Origin: Methanoculleus sp. UBA374
GTDB taxonomy: Archaea > Halobacteriota > Methanomicrobia > Methanomicrobiales > Methanoculleaceae
Direction of reading: 5' to 3'
NCBI GenBank assembly: GCA_002508705.1
Contig: DAYL01000002.1
Span: 1-50,097 of the forward strand
Length of the DNA: 50,097 nt
A program made the translations under genes and the position numbers. Shown here piece by piece: positions 33,462 to 42,632 of the stretch. The notes beneath the pieces were generated by a model. The model saw only the letters and a list, made by a program, of their open reading frames with translations, was not told the origin of the DNA and searched no databases. The first letter of the stretch is position 1; every line of letters begins with the position of its first letter.

Positions 33462-34226
33462 ATGCAGAGAGACGACAGTATCCTTACAACGGAACACCTG
33501 AATTTCTATTACGGCGACAACCAGGCCCTTTACGACATATCGATCTCGATCCCGAAAAACCGGGTCACCGCGCTGATCGGGCCGTCCGGATGCGGGAAAT
33601 CGACCCTCCTGCGCTGTTTCGACCGGTTAAGCGACCTTGTCGAGAACGTCAGGATCGAGGGCCGGATCCTCTTTGGGACCAGGAATATCCGCGACCCCGA
33701 TTGCGATGTCGTGGACCTCCGGAAACGGATCGGGATGGTTTTCCAGAAGCCGAACCCTTTCCCCTCGTCCATCTACGACAACATCGCATACGGGCCCCGT
33801 GTCCATGGGGTCCGCAACAGGGATACCCTGGATGGTATCGTGCAGGAGAGCCTGAAGAAGGCTGCTCTCTGGGATGAGGTGGCCGACCGGCTCAACAACT
33901 CCGCGATGGGGCTCTCGGGCGGACAGCAGCAACGGCTCTGCATCGCAAGAACGCTTGCGGTCGAGCCCGAGATCATCCTCATGGACGAGCCCTGCTCCTC
34001 GCTCGATCCTATCGCCACCTCAAAAATTGAGAGCCTCATCAATACCCTCAAGGAACACTACACGGTCGTCATCGTGACCCACAACATGCAGCAGGCGGCC
34101 CGGGTCAGCGACTTTGTGGGGTTCATGTACCTTGGGCGGCTGGTGGAGTTCGGGCCGACCACCCGGATCTTTGAGAACCCGCAGGAAGAGTTGACCAACA
34201 ACTACGTAACGGGACGTTTCGGGTAG
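33462..34226 (+). CDS. pstB: Phosphate ABC transporter ATPase PstB
   Basis: ATP-hydrolysing subunit that drives phosphate import through PstC/PstA. The 254 residues contain [16 protein letters not shown], Walker [10 protein letters not shown], the Q-loop [20 protein letters not shown] (the PNPFP signature is specific to PstB), ABC signature LSGGQQQRL, Walker [17 protein letters not shown] and the switch histidine in [10 protein letters not shown]. The spacing to neighbours (6 bp upstream, 5 bp downstream) shows an operon with pstCA and phoU. Confidence 0.97.
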   Translation: MQRDDSILTTEHLNFYYGDNQALYDISISIPKNRVTALIGPSGCGKSTLLRCFDRLSDLVENVRIEGRILFGTRNIRDPDCDVVDLRKRIGMVFQKPNPFPSSIYDNIAYGPRVHGVRNRDTLDGIVQESLKKAALWDEVADRLNNSAMGLSGGQQQRLCIARTLAVEPEIILMDEPCSSLDPIATSKIESLINTLKEHYTVVIVTHNMQQAARVSDFVGFMYLGRLVEFGPTTRIFENPQEELTNNYVTGRFG

Positions 34227-34231
34227 ATCTC

Positions 34232-34882
34232 ATGGGAGAAAAATTTCACGAAGAACTCAACGGCTTAAAGGACTTTGTCCTTGAACAGGGGGCGTTTGCC
34301 CACGGCATGCTCTCGGACTCGATGATCGCCCTGCAGAACCAGAACCCCGGGCTTGCCGCGCGCGTATACGAACAGAGGAGGGAACTCGCCGACCGGAGTC
34401 AGGCCATCGAAGAGACGGCGCTCCGCCTCATCGCGCTCTACCAGCCCGTGGCACGCGATCTCCGTTCTATCGTCTGCGCGCTCCGGATGAACTACGCGCT
34501 CTATCGGATCGGCCGGTACGGGAAGGATATCGCACAACTCTTGGACGGGCTCTCGACAAGCCCCCATGTGGGGGACCTGATGAGCCTGCCGCACATGGGC
34601 GACCTGGTCTCTGCCATGATCGCCGATGCCCTCGATGCCTACCGGACCGAGACTGTCGGGCCCGTCGTTGACATGTCGCGCCGGGACGATGTCGTGGACA
34701 AACTTCGGTACACCATCTTCCGGGAGGGCCTCACGCATATGATGGAGGACCCGCAGACGATCACCCGGTGTATCGACTACGTGATGATCGCACGTTACCT
34801 GGAGCGTTGTGCCGATCACGCCTGTGATATCGCCGAACAGGTCTGTTATATGGTCACGGGCGAGCGGGTGGAAGTGAAGTGA
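34232..34882 (+). CDS. phoU: Phosphate transport regulator PhoU
   Basis: A 216-residue, all-helical protein with two three-helix PhoU repeats. Metal-binding and conserved segments are RQLRSIVCALRM-like (VARDLRSIVCALRMNYALYR) and RYLERCADHACDIAEQVCY with the E..AD.A.D pattern. PhoU restrains PstSCAB activity when phosphate is ample. It is the last gene of the operon, 5 bp after pstB, and is followed four bases later by a terminator-like hairpin. It differs from the larger AbrB-PhoU protein encoded divergently. Confidence 0.95.
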   Translation: MGEKFHEELNGLKDFVLEQGAFAHGMLSDSMIALQNQNPGLAARVYEQRRELADRSQAIEETALRLIALYQPVARDLRSIVCALRMNYALYRIGRYGKDIAQLLDGLSTSPHVGDLMSLPHMGDLVSAMIADALDAYRTETVGPVVDMSRRDDVVDKLRYTIFREGLTHMMEDPQTITRCIDYVMIARYLERCADHACDIAEQVCYMVTGERVEVK

Positions 34883-34885
34883 TGC

Positions 34886-34909
34886 GACGGCTCCGCCGTC
34901 TTCTTTTTC
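34886..34909 (+). terminator. Terminator after the pst operon
   Basis: GACGGC, loop TCC, GCCGTC, then TTCTTTTTC: a short perfect 6-bp stem followed by a T-rich tract, four bases after the phoU stop. Confidence 0.65.
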
Positions 34910-35223
34910 GTGAGTGCTTGTGTGTCCCAAAACCCGCGTCCCGCCCGGTGACAGCGCCGTCTTACGGTCTCGGCCGGTGAAGTGAAGCATATCGGGCGCG
35001 CAGGAGTGAGTGGGGCGTCGAAGGTAAGGGGCTCTCCTGAGAACAGCGGAAATAATGCGGTTAGAGAGAAGAGGACACGCGAAAAGACGACGTCAAGGGG
35101 GGAAGTGTCTTGTGCGGATCCAGATCTCTCTATGGTTACTTGGCCCGGTTTATTATTTAAATATTTCTCAATAGAAGGGATTAAAAAGAGGACGGTTTTG
35201 CCCGGTTGCCCGGCGTTAACGAA
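34910..35223. other. 314-bp intergenic region, no gene seen
   Basis: The left part is GC-rich without a convincing frame. 35149-35170 is AT-rich (TTTATTATTTAAATATTTCTC) and TATA-like on the plus strand, but no gene follows in that direction before the convergent rhodanese gene ends at 35224. It may be a 3' untranslated or terminator zone for the minus-strand gene. Confidence 0.4.
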
Positions 35224-36192
35224 TCAACGTGCAGGAGCCGCCCTGGTTCTCGCTGCTCGTGGTTCCGGCCCCTCTACAACCGGGTTTTCCGGATGTGCAG
35301 TCCATTCGGTGAACGATCCCTCGTAAAGCCGGACGCTTGGGTAGAGGTAAAACCACTTCAAGAGGACGAACTCGTTCGTGGCCTCCCGACCGGTCCCGCA
35401 TGAGCAGATGATGTTTCTGCTCCGGTCGATGCCGTGTTCCTCCAGGATTATATCGAGTTCGTCGTTGGATTTGAGCAGTGTCGGGTTTGTGTCGTCCATC
35501 AGGCCTCTCCAGGGCAGGCTGAGCGCGCCGGGGATATGGCCTGCCTTTCGCCAGGGTCCCTGCCCTTCATAGAACTTTGTCGGCCGTGCATCGAGCACGA
35601 TCACGTCGTCATCGTCCTTGACCTGCAGGAACTCCTCGTATCCGATGGCGTAGTCGTCGCGAGGCTCGACGATGAAATCGGACGGTTCGACGGAGGGATA
35701 CTCCTGCGAGAGTTCCCGATTTTCACTCTTCCACGTATCGATCCCGCCGTCAAGAATATAAACCATGTTGTGCCCGTACTTTGCCAGGGAATAGGCCATC
35801 ATCGTCTGCGCAAGCCCCTCGCCCCTGCCGGAGAACACGCCTTTCCCGGTATAGACGACGACCGGTGAGTCGGTCGACAGCCCCGCTCGCCGGAACGCCT
35901 CCTGTATGCAGGCGTTCGGGCTGTATGTCGTCGGGAAGCCATGGTTGGATACCCGCAGGAACCCCTCGGTCAGGTAGACGGCACCGGGGATATGCTCCTT
36001 GATGTAGTCGTGCACGTCCGGCTGAACGTCGACGATTGTCAGGTTGCTGTCGTACAGGTGGTCGGCCAGCCAGTCCGTGTTCACCAGTTTGACCTTCCCC
36101 TCGCCGCGGGGATAAGGAACGTTCTGCCGGTCGCTTGAGGCCTGGAGACGTTCTATGCCGCCGGGGGTAAACATCTTCTCTTCCATTTCCAT
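35224..36192 (-). CDS. Two-domain rhodanese sulfurtransferase
   Basis: A 322-residue thiosulfate/3-mercaptopyruvate-type sulfurtransferase. Domain 1 (about 30-150: VSTDWLADHL-like start, TIVDVQPDVHDYIKEHIPGA, VVVYTGKGVFSGRG) lacks a cysteine at its loop. Domain 2 (about 170-300: VIVLDARPTKFYEGQ, AGHIPGALSLPW, NIICSCGTGREATN) carries the active-site cysteine in CSCGTG. ATG 36192 and ATG 36186 are both preceded by AGGTG; the second has better spacing. A TATA-like GGTATATGTG lies near 36256-36265 (minus). Donor and acceptor are unknown; sulfur relay to tRNA or Fe-S assembly is possible. Confidence 0.85.
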   Translation of the reverse strand: MEMEEKMFTPGGIERLQASSDRQNVPYPRGEGKVKLVNTDWLADHLYDSNLTIVDVQPDVHDYIKEHIPGAVYLTEGFLRVSNHGFPTTYSPNACIQEAFRRAGLSTDSPVVVYTGKGVFSGRGEGLAQTMMAYSLAKYGHNMVYILDGGIDTWKSENRELSQEYPSVEPSDFIVEPRDDYAIGYEEFLQVKDDDDVIVLDARPTKFYEGQGPWRKAGHIPGALSLPWRGLMDDTNPTLLKSNDELDIILEEHGIDRSRNIICSCGTGREATNEFVLLKWFYLYPSVRLYEGSFTEWTAHPENPVVEGPEPRAARTRAAPAR

Positions 36193-36400
36193 CACCTGAT
36201 TCGCTGGTATTCCCACTGGAGGCCAGTGAGTCCGGTCTCTTTCCGGCTTTGAGATCACATATACCTTGTGCAGGATGTGGTATGGCAACTCCTGGCGCTC
36301 CTGAAAGGGAGGTCTCAAGCGCGGGGGTATCAACCACAGCAGTCGGGGAACCGGGAAGGTACATCCGGCGTTCGCTACGCGCCCGGCAGTCGGGGCGATA

Positions 36401-36470
36401 TGCGACTGGCCGCAGGGCAGGAACTTGAGAAAACGCAAAGCGTTTTCGAACTGCGGCTGGCCGCAGGGTC
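36401..36470. repeat. Diverged copy of the left-end repeat, upstream of the rhodanese gene
   Basis: The sequence TGCGACTGGCCGCAGGG (36402-36417 region) recurs 51 bp later as TGCGGCTGGCCGCAGGG. Between them lies GAACTTGAGAAAACGC followed by AAAGCGTTTTCGAA, matching the core of the 52-bp units at 1-157 and containing the same GAAAACGC/GCGTTTTC dyad. The 381-bp gap (36193-36573) holds no supported gene. Confidence 0.7.
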
Positions 36471-36573
36471 AGAGCAGGGGCGCCGGAGGTACGCAAGCCT
36501 CGTAATGCCTTCAGACTGCGACCATCCGGAGCAGGCAGGCGGTTTCAACAAACCTGAAAACTGAAACCCTCCC

Positions 36574-37248
36574 TCACGCCCCGGAGGTCTCCGGGCTGAT
36601 CTCGATGCTCTCCCCGGGCGAGAGAATCCTGACCCGGATCGCCGTCGTCCGCTCGATGGTCCGTTTGAAGTTCTCCAGGTCCTGCCGGATGGCGGGGGAG
36701 GTATCGTAGTGCATCGGGATCACCAGCCGCGCCCCGGTGTACCGGGCCGCGACCATCGCCTCCTCGGGGCCCATCGTAAAGCGCCCCCCGACGGGAAGGA
36801 GCGCCACATCTGGTCGGTAGAGGTCCCGGATGAGTTGCATATCCGAGAAGAGCGCTGTATCACCGGCGTGATAGACGCTGGTGCCGTCCATCGTGATGAC
36901 GAACCCCGCGGCGGCACCGCCGTAAAAGCCCATCCCCTCGTCTTCCAGCCATGAGGAGTGAAGCGCGGGGGTCATCGTGAACCGGACGCCGTCGACGGAG
37001 ATGCTGCCGCCGATGTTCATGGGTTCGGCAGGAACGCCCTTCGCTGCCAGGTACTTCGCCACCTCGTTGATGGCGACCGTCTTCTTTCTCAACTGTGCCG
37101 CAATGCCCAGATGATCGGCATGGGCGTGCGTCACAGCAACGATATCGGGCTCCACGGGGAGCGAGCCTCCCGGGATGAAGGGGTCGATGAGGACCGTCCG
37201 CGATCCGGCGAGCGAGAAGCATGCGTGGCCAAGCCAGGTCAACATCAT
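36574..37248 (-). CDS. Metal-dependent hydrolase, UPF0173 / MBL fold
   Basis: Metallo-beta-lactamase-fold protein of 224 residues from the UPF0173 family. The metal ligands are visible in LTWLGHACFSL, VTHAHADHLG (HxHxDH), ALHSSW, VYHAGDTALFSDM and IPMHYDT. The FTMGPEEAM segment is family-specific. The reaction is unknown; relatives were once named UlaG-like. The ATG at 37248 is the first of two adjacent methionines (MMLTW). It stands alone between the repeat-containing gap and a helix-turn-helix gene on the same strand. Confidence 0.9.
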   Translation of the reverse strand: MMLTWLGHACFSLAGSRTVLIDPFIPGGSLPVEPDIVAVTHAHADHLGIAAQLRKKTVAINEVAKYLAAKGVPAEPMNIGGSISVDGVRFTMTPALHSSWLEDEGMGFYGGAAAGFVITMDGTSVYHAGDTALFSDMQLIRDLYRPDVALLPVGGRFTMGPEEAMVAARYTGARLVIPMHYDTSPAIRQDLENFKRTIERTTAIRVRILSPGESIEISPETSGA

Positions 37249-37316
37249 GGAGAAAAGATCGACCTTGTCCGTTAAAAAATGTTCAGGAGAATAAGCAGGA
37301 GGGTGGACCGGGGAGG

Positions 37317-37925
37317 TTAAAACTCCCCTAGATCGATCGCCTCGGTGATGTCTATCGCCTCGGAAAGGCCATCGTTGGCGACACCGCGCGTCATCATTTC
37401 GGAAAGATCACGGTCTTCCATCACGTCCCGGATCCGCTCCAGATACGGGTCGAGTGTGGTGTCCTTCTGCTGCTCGATCACATGACGATACTCACGAAGT
37501 GTGGAGGGACTCACGTCAAGTTCCTCGCTGATCTCCTTCATTGTCTTCCCCGAATCAAGAAGGTCCGACACCGCCCGCTGATCGAACGGCATCTTGAAAT
37601 CGAGCTCCCTGAAGAGTTTGAGGCGGACCCGGGCGCGTGCCACGGTCTTGCTTAGTTTCTCATCGCCGAGCGCCCGTGCAATCTCGGTATCGTTCTTGCC
37701 GTCATAATACGCAACCACGAGTTTTGCGAGCTGTCGGGGGGTCAGTTTGGTCTTGAAATACCCCTGATCGAGAATCTCCCGCATGATCAGGGCAATTTCA
37801 CGCTCAACTGCGTCGCGATCCCGGAGAGTACCGTGAACCTTCCTCATCGGTTCAACGATTTTCTTCTTGTTCGTGATGGTCGTGAACAGCTCAAGGAGCT
37901 GCTGCTTGCGGGTGTCTTCTGCCAT
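37317..37925 (-). CDS. Helix-turn-helix protein, Cmi4-like (conditioned-medium-induced protein 4)
   Basis: A 202-residue protein with two predicted helix-turn-helix segments: TPRQLAKLVVAYYDGKNDTEIARALGDEKLSKTVARARVR (residues ~62-100, described in parts) and KTMKEISEELDVSPSTLREYRHV (~125-147). It resembles an archaeal family annotated in haloarchaea as conditioned-medium-induced protein 4; the role is unknown, with transcriptional control likely. ATG 37925 is preferred over 37979 and 38012, because a TATA box at 37992-38002 predicts transcription beginning near 37970, past the upstream ATGs. Confidence 0.75.
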   Translation of the reverse strand: MAEDTRKQQLLELFTTITNKKKIVEPMRKVHGTLRDRDAVEREIALIMREILDQGYFKTKLTPRQLAKLVVAYYDGKNDTEIARALGDEKLSKTVARARVRLKLFRELDFKMPFDQRAVSDLLDSGKTMKEISEELDVSPSTLREYRHVIEQQKDTTLDPYLERIRDVMEDRDLSEMMTRGVANDGLSEAIDITEAIDLGEF

Positions 37926-37991
37926 GTCCGTGTCTCTCTCGTCCTGTATTCCGCCGTCTGGTCCTGAGGGTCCAGTCATGGACCATCTCAA

Positions 37992-38002
37992 GTATATATA
38001 GT
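37992..38002 (-). promoter_or_regulatory. TATA box for the Cmi4-like gene
   Basis: On the minus strand this reads ACTATATATAC. With initiation about 25 bases downstream, the leader to ATG 37925 would be roughly 45 nt, and the two upstream in-frame methionines would not be transcribed. Confidence 0.55.
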
Positions 38003-38236
38003 TTCTCCCCACCCGGGGGCGTAACGTTCCCTACATTACAATCGCTAACATTTAAAACTTGCTATCTAATCCGTTGAAAGAGAAAGATCATTTCGGTCGA
38101 TGTAATTATTTCTTCCGGGATATTGCCGACCGTGAAAAAGAAACTCCATATTCACCCCGTTTCCGGGATGATTGTGATCTCGCGCGGAGGAGAACCATTC
38201 TTTATTAGCACCGGCGCTCAAGTGTACTGCAGAACT

Positions 38237-39967
38237 ATGGCCGAGATGAGCGATATCTACGAGAAAGTCATGGAAGTAGCCAGAAGACGCGGTTTTGTCT
38301 GGCCGTCATCCGAAATATACGGGTCAGTTGCCGGGTTCATCGATTACGGCCCTCTCGGCGCGATGATGAAGAGGAACATCGAGAACCTCTGGCGGTCGTT
38401 CTACGTCTTTCAGGAAGGCTACTACGAGATCGAATGCCCCACCGTTGGGAGTGAAGCAACCTTCGTCGCATCCGGTCATGTTAAAGAATTTGCCGATAAG
38501 ATGGTGCAGTGCCCCCACTGCGGCGAGTACCTCCGCGCTGATCACGTCGCGGCAGAGAACGGCATCGAGAATGCCGGCACGCTCCCGGCGGAGGCGCTTC
38601 AGGCGGTACTCTATGAACTGCCCTGCCCCTCATGCAAGGAGCGGCTGGGAGATGCGGGCGTCTTTGCGTTCAACCTGATGTTTCAGACCACCGTCGGTCC
38701 GGGGTCGCAACGAAAGGGTTACCTGCGCCCCGAGACCGCCCAGGGCATCTTCACCGACTTCCCCCGGCTTTTGCGTTTCTACCGGGACAAACTCCCCTTC
38801 GGCGCCGTCCAGATCGGGAAGTCCTATCGGAACGAGATCTCTCCGCGTCAGGGTATGATCCGGCTCAGGGAGTTCTCCCAGGCCGAGGCCGAGATCTTCG
38901 TCCACCCCGACGAGAAGAACCACCCCGCCTTCCACCGCTACGCGGATTATGAAGTGCCCCTCCTCACCATCGCGCGGCAATTTGCCGGCCAGGAGCCGGC
39001 CGCCACCACGATGCGCGCCGCCGTGGCCGAAAGGCTGATCGCAAACGAGTACGTCGCCTACTACGTCGCGCTCACGCACCAGCTCCTGACCGCCATCGGC
39101 GTGAACCCGGCAAAACTCCGGTTCCGCCAGCACCTTCCCGACGAACGGGCGCACTATGCGGCCGACTGCTGGGACGCCGAGGTCTACTCCGGGCGGTTCG
39201 GGTGGGTGGAGGTCGTCGGCATCGCCGACCGCACCAACTACGACCTGCGCTCGCACGCGGAGCACTCCGGCACCTCGATGACGGTCTTCATCCCCTACGA
39301 CGAGCCGAAACGGGTCACGAAACGGCGGATCGTAGCCGATATGGGTGTCCTCGGCCCCCGGTACCGCGGCAAAGCGAAGGCGATTGCGGATGCCCTGGCC
39401 GCTTCGGACCCCGGGGAGGACGGCGCGCGGGTCACCGTCGACGGCGAAGAGATCTTCATCCCCGCCGACCTCTACCAGGTCCGGGAGGAGGAGGTGGAGG
39501 TCCGCGGCGAAGAGGTGATGCCCCACGTCATCGAGCCGTCATACGGGATCGACCGGATGATCTACGTTGCGCTGGAGCACAGTTACGCCGAGGAGGAGGT
39601 CGAAGGCGAGACCCGGAAGGTGCTCCGGCTCCCGCCGGCGGTGGCGCCCGTCCAGGTCGCCGTCTTCCCGCTGATGAACCGGGACGGTCTCGATACGATC
39701 GCACAGACGATCACGGAAAGGCTCGCCCGGTGCCGCGTCCTCGCGCAGTATGACGATTCCGGTGCCATCGGCAGGCGTTACCGGAGACAGGACGAGGTCG
39801 GGACGCCTTTTGCCGTCACCGTCGACTACGATACGCTCGAGGACAACACCGCCACCGTCAGGGACCGCGACAGCATGGAGCAGGTCCGGGTGCCTATCGA
39901 ACGCCTGCCCGCGATCCTCTCCGCACTTATCTCCGGCGCCGCCACGTTCCATGAACTCAAGGCATGA
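38237..39967 (+). CDS. glyS: Glycyl-tRNA synthetase (archaeal/eukaryotic alpha2 type)
   Basis: Class II aminoacyl-tRNA synthetase of 576 residues. Motif 1 region: WPSSEIYGSVAGFIDYGPLG. An inserted zinc-knuckle-like pair, CPHCGEYL and CPSCKERL, follows. Motif 2 is YRNEISPRQGMIRLREFSQAE and motif 3 is VIEPSYGIDRMIYVALEHSY. The C-terminal anticodon domain begins VAPVQVAVFPLMNRDGLD. The ATG at 38237 is used; the 38 residues upstream in the same frame are not family-like and a TATA-like TTTATTAG sits at about 38204-38211. It overlaps hef by ATGA, so the two are coupled. Confidence 0.96.
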   Translation: MAEMSDIYEKVMEVARRRGFVWPSSEIYGSVAGFIDYGPLGAMMKRNIENLWRSFYVFQEGYYEIECPTVGSEATFVASGHVKEFADKMVQCPHCGEYLRADHVAAENGIENAGTLPAEALQAVLYELPCPSCKERLGDAGVFAFNLMFQTTVGPGSQRKGYLRPETAQGIFTDFPRLLRFYRDKLPFGAVQIGKSYRNEISPRQGMIRLREFSQAEAEIFVHPDEKNHPAFHRYADYEVPLLTIARQFAGQEPAATTMRAAVAERLIANEYVAYYVALTHQLLTAIGVNPAKLRFRQHLPDERAHYAADCWDAEVYSGRFGWVEVVGIADRTNYDLRSHAEHSGTSMTVFIPYDEPKRVTKRRIVADMGVLGPRYRGKAKAIADALAASDPGEDGARVTVDGEEIFIPADLYQVREEEVEVRGEEVMPHVIEPSYGIDRMIYVALEHSYAEEEVEGETRKVLRLPPAVAPVQVAVFPLMNRDGLDTIAQTITERLARCRVLAQYDDSGAIGRRYRRQDEVGTPFAVTVDYDTLEDNTATVRDRDSMEQVRVPIERLPAILSALISGAATFHELKA

Positions 39968-42207
39968 CCTATCTCTCTCACCCGCTGATCCGGTCGGAAA
40001 GCATTGAGGAACGGCGATACCAACTCTCCATTGCGCTCCGGGCGCTTGACGCGAACACGATGGTCGTCCTCCCGACCGGTCTCGGGAAGACCGCCGTCGC
40101 GCTCATCGTCGCTGCCTCCCGCCTTCATTCTCATCCGGGGAGAGTGCTCATGCTTGCGCCCACAAAGCCCCTGGTCGAGCAACACCTCCGTTTTTTCAAG
40201 CAGTTCTTGCTCTCTCCCGACGGCTCCGAGCCGGAAGAGACCTATTTTGCCATGTTCACCGGGGACACTTCCCCGGAGGAGCGGACCCGGGCCTGGGAAG
40301 CGTGCCGGGTCTGTTTCGCCACCCCGCAGGTGATCAAGAACGACTGCCTGGCAGGGCGGTACAGCCTCGCCGACGTCGTCCTGCTGGTCGTGGACGAGTG
40401 CCACCGGGCGGTGGGGAACTACGCCTACGTCTTCCTCGCCGACCATTACTGCACCACGGCGAGGGATCCCCTGTTGCTCGCGATGACCGCCTCTCCCGGC
40501 GGCGACCCGGCGAAGGTGCAGGAGGTCTGCAGCAACCTCCATATCGGGGCGGTCGAGACACGGGTCGAGACCGACGAGGACGTCCGTCCCTACATCCACG
40601 AGCGCGATATCCACTACGTCGACGTCTACCTGCCCGAAGAACTGCAGGCGGCGCTGGTCGTCCTCCGGGGGCTCGTGGAGTCGCGCCTTACCCGGCTCGA
40701 GAACCTTCACTTCCGGGTCCCGAAACCGGACCACCTCTCGATAAAGGCGCTCAACGCCCTCAATGCCCAGATCCAGCAGCGTATTCGGGCACGCGACCCT
40801 TCGGCGTTCATCGCAGCGTCCCTGCACGCCGAGTGCATGAAACTCCGCCACGCCATATCGCTTACTGAAACTCAAGGGAGCGAGGCGCTCAAACTCTACC
40901 TCGCCCGGCTCGGTTCGGAAGGGGCTTCGAGTTCCGGGAGCAAGGCGAGCAGGCGGCTCGTCGGCGACCCCGCCTACCGGCACCTCGTCGAGGTCGCCGG
41001 CGGCTGGAAGGAGGAACTCCATCCCAAGGTCGGCATCGTCCGCGAGCTGGTGCGGGCGCAACTTGCGGCGCACCCGGACAGCCGGATCATCGTCTTTGCC
41101 ACCTACCGCGACACGGTCCAGACGCTTGTCGACGCCCTCTCCGCGGACGGGATTGCCTGCGAACGGTTCGTCGGCCAGGCCTCCCGGGATGCGGAACGGG
41201 GCCTCTCACAGAAGGAGCAGATCGCGAGTCTCGCCCGGTTCAGGGAGGGTGCGTTCAAGTGCCTGATCGCGACTTCGGTGGGCGAGGAGGGGCTCGACGT
41301 CCCCTCGACGGACATGGTGATCTTTTACGAAGCCGTCCCTTCGGAGATCCGGAGCATTCAGCGGAAGGGGCGGACCGGACGAAGCGGCAGCGGGACAATC
41401 GTCGTTCTGGTGACGAAAGGCACGTCGGACGAGGCGTTTCGGTACGTGAGCCAGACCCGGGAGCGGGCCATGGTGACGGGGATCCGGAGCATGAGCACGG
41501 CGCCCGCACCCGCACCGGCCGTCCCGGCTGCTACCAGACAGGTGAATATCCTGGAGTTTGCTCCCGCAGGGCCGGCGATCACCGTCGACGACCGGGAGAC
41601 GGCATCGAGGGTCGCCAGCCGCCTGCACGAACTCGGGGCGTCGATAACGATCGAGCGTCTCGAATCCGGCGACTACGCCATCGGCGACCGTATCCTCGTC
41701 GAGCGCAAGACCGTGCAGGACTTCATGAACACCCTTGTCGAACGGGATCTCTTCGGGCAGATCCGGGCCATGGCCGAGGCGGTGCCGCGTCCCGTCCTGA
41801 TCATCGAGGGGGAAGACGACCTGTATGCGGTGCGGAACATCCACCCGAACGCCGTCCGCGGCACGCTTGCCGCCATCACGGTCGATATGGGGGTCGCGCT
41901 GCTGCGCACGAAGGATGCCGACGACACCGCCGAGGTGCTCTACGTCCTCGCACAGCGGGAGAGGAGCGAGCGGGGAGAACACAAAGTGCATCCGAAGAAG
42001 TCCTACCGGTCGGTCCGCGAAGAGCAGGAGTACGCACTTGCTGCGTTCCCGAACATCGGTCTTAAGAGTGCGCGGTTCCTGCTCGAACACTTCGGGTCGC
42101 TCAAGGCAATCATCGATGCCGAGCCGGAAGAACTGGCATCCGTGCACGGGATCGGGGAAAAGACCGCACACGGCATATGGGACCTTGCCCGCAGGCCTTA
42201 TCGCTGA
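39964..42207 (+). CDS. hef: Hef helicase-nuclease (archaeal FANCM/XPF homologue)
   Basis: Stalled-fork and crosslink repair enzyme combining a superfamily 2 helicase with an XPF-type nuclease. The 747 residues show Walker A VVLPTGLGKTAVA (~34-46), DECH box LVVDECHRAVGNYAY, helicase C motifs IATSVGEEGLDVPSTDMV and QRKGRTGRSGSG, then a Pro/Ala linker (APAPAPAVPAAT). The nuclease domain has ITVDDRETASRV, GDYAIGDRILVERKTVQDF (ERK...D catalytic set) and a final helix-hairpin-helix pair (FPNIGLKSARFLLEHFGS, VHGIGEKTAHGIWDLA). Its end overlaps the convergent p27-like gene by 10 bp. Confidence 0.96.
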   Translation: MTYLSHPLIRSESIEERRYQLSIALRALDANTMVVLPTGLGKTAVALIVAASRLHSHPGRVLMLAPTKPLVEQHLRFFKQFLLSPDGSEPEETYFAMFTGDTSPEERTRAWEACRVCFATPQVIKNDCLAGRYSLADVVLLVVDECHRAVGNYAYVFLADHYCTTARDPLLLAMTASPGGDPAKVQEVCSNLHIGAVETRVETDEDVRPYIHERDIHYVDVYLPEELQAALVVLRGLVESRLTRLENLHFRVPKPDHLSIKALNALNAQIQQRIRARDPSAFIAASLHAECMKLRHAISLTETQGSEALKLYLARLGSEGASSSGSKASRRLVGDPAYRHLVEVAGGWKEELHPKVGIVRELVRAQLAAHPDSRIIVFATYRDTVQTLVDALSADGIACERFVGQASRDAERGLSQKEQIASLARFREGAFKCLIATSVGEEGLDVPSTDMVIFYEAVPSEIRSIQRKGRTGRSGSGTIVVLVTKGTSDEAFRYVSQTRERAMVTGIRSMSTAPAPAPAVPAATRQVNILEFAPAGPAITVDDRETASRVASRLHELGASITIERLESGDYAIGDRILVERKTVQDFMNTLVERDLFGQIRAMAEAVPRPVLIIEGEDDLYAVRNIHPNAVRGTLAAITVDMGVALLRTKDADDTAEVLYVLAQRERSERGEHKVHPKKSYRSVREEQEYALAAFPNIGLKSARFLLEHFGSLKAIIDAEPEELASVHGIGEKTAHGIWDLARRPYR

Positions 42208-42566
42208 CCCAGTCTCTTGAGCGCCTTTGCGCCCTTCTCGACCGCTGTCATCAGGGCCAGGCACTCATCGGCTCTCTGCTCGTTTTGGATGCGCTCACAG
42301 AGGCGGATGATCGTCTGCTCGATCTCCGCGGCAACCTGATTTTGAGGTGTCGGGACAGCCGGTGCAGGCGACGGTGATTGCGTCGGCTCGGGGGAGGCCG
42401 GTGCAGAAAGAGAGGTTTCGGATGTCGTGAGCGGGCAGATGACGCACTGTGTCTTTCCCTTGTACTCGAACAGGGGATACCCGCAGACTTTACAGGATTT
42501 CGCGAGCATCTTTCCGCCCTTCAGGAGATACTCAGCCATGACTTCGTCAGCCTTATCAGCCGCCAT
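42198..42566 (-). CDS. Sjogren's syndrome/scleroderma autoantigen 1 (p27) family zinc-ribbon protein
   Basis: A 122-residue archaeal relative of the human p27 autoantigen. The N-terminal MAADKADEVMAEYLLKGGKM leads into a zinc ribbon CKVCGYPLFEYKGKTQCVIC (two CxxC pairs). A Ser/Pro-rich linker (SPEPTQSPSPAPAVP) then joins a helical C-terminus (EIEQTIIRLCERIQNEQRADE...). Function unknown. The ATG at 42566 lies only a few bases after the start site predicted by the TATA box at 42590-42597, so the mRNA is probably leaderless. Upstream in-frame starts to 42839 run antisense through the UPF0147 gene and are rejected. Confidence 0.85.
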   Translation of the reverse strand: MAADKADEVMAEYLLKGGKMLAKSCKVCGYPLFEYKGKTQCVICPLTTSETSLSAPASPEPTQSPSPAPAVPTPQNQVAAEIEQTIIRLCERIQNEQRADECLALMTAVEKGAKALKRLGQR

Positions 42567-42589
42567 TTCGTCGAACACCCTTAATGAAC

Positions 42590-42597
42590 TTATATAT
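42590..42597. promoter_or_regulatory. Single TATA box placed for two divergent genes
   Basis: ACTTATATATGTC around 42588-42600 is nearly symmetric (TTATATAT core). On the minus strand it sits ~27 bp before the p27-like ATG (42566). On the plus strand it predicts initiation near 42620, 13 bp before the UPF0147 ATG. No second good TATA box is seen in the 66-bp gap. Confidence 0.55.
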
Positions 42598-42632
42598 GTC
42601 TGGATGCCATTAATAATAGAGGGGTAAATGCA

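Noticed and set aside
36193..36438. N-terminal extension of the rhodanese upstream of 36192
   Set aside because: It would translate the promoter region and part of the repeat element. Good ribosome-site spacing exists at 36192/36186.
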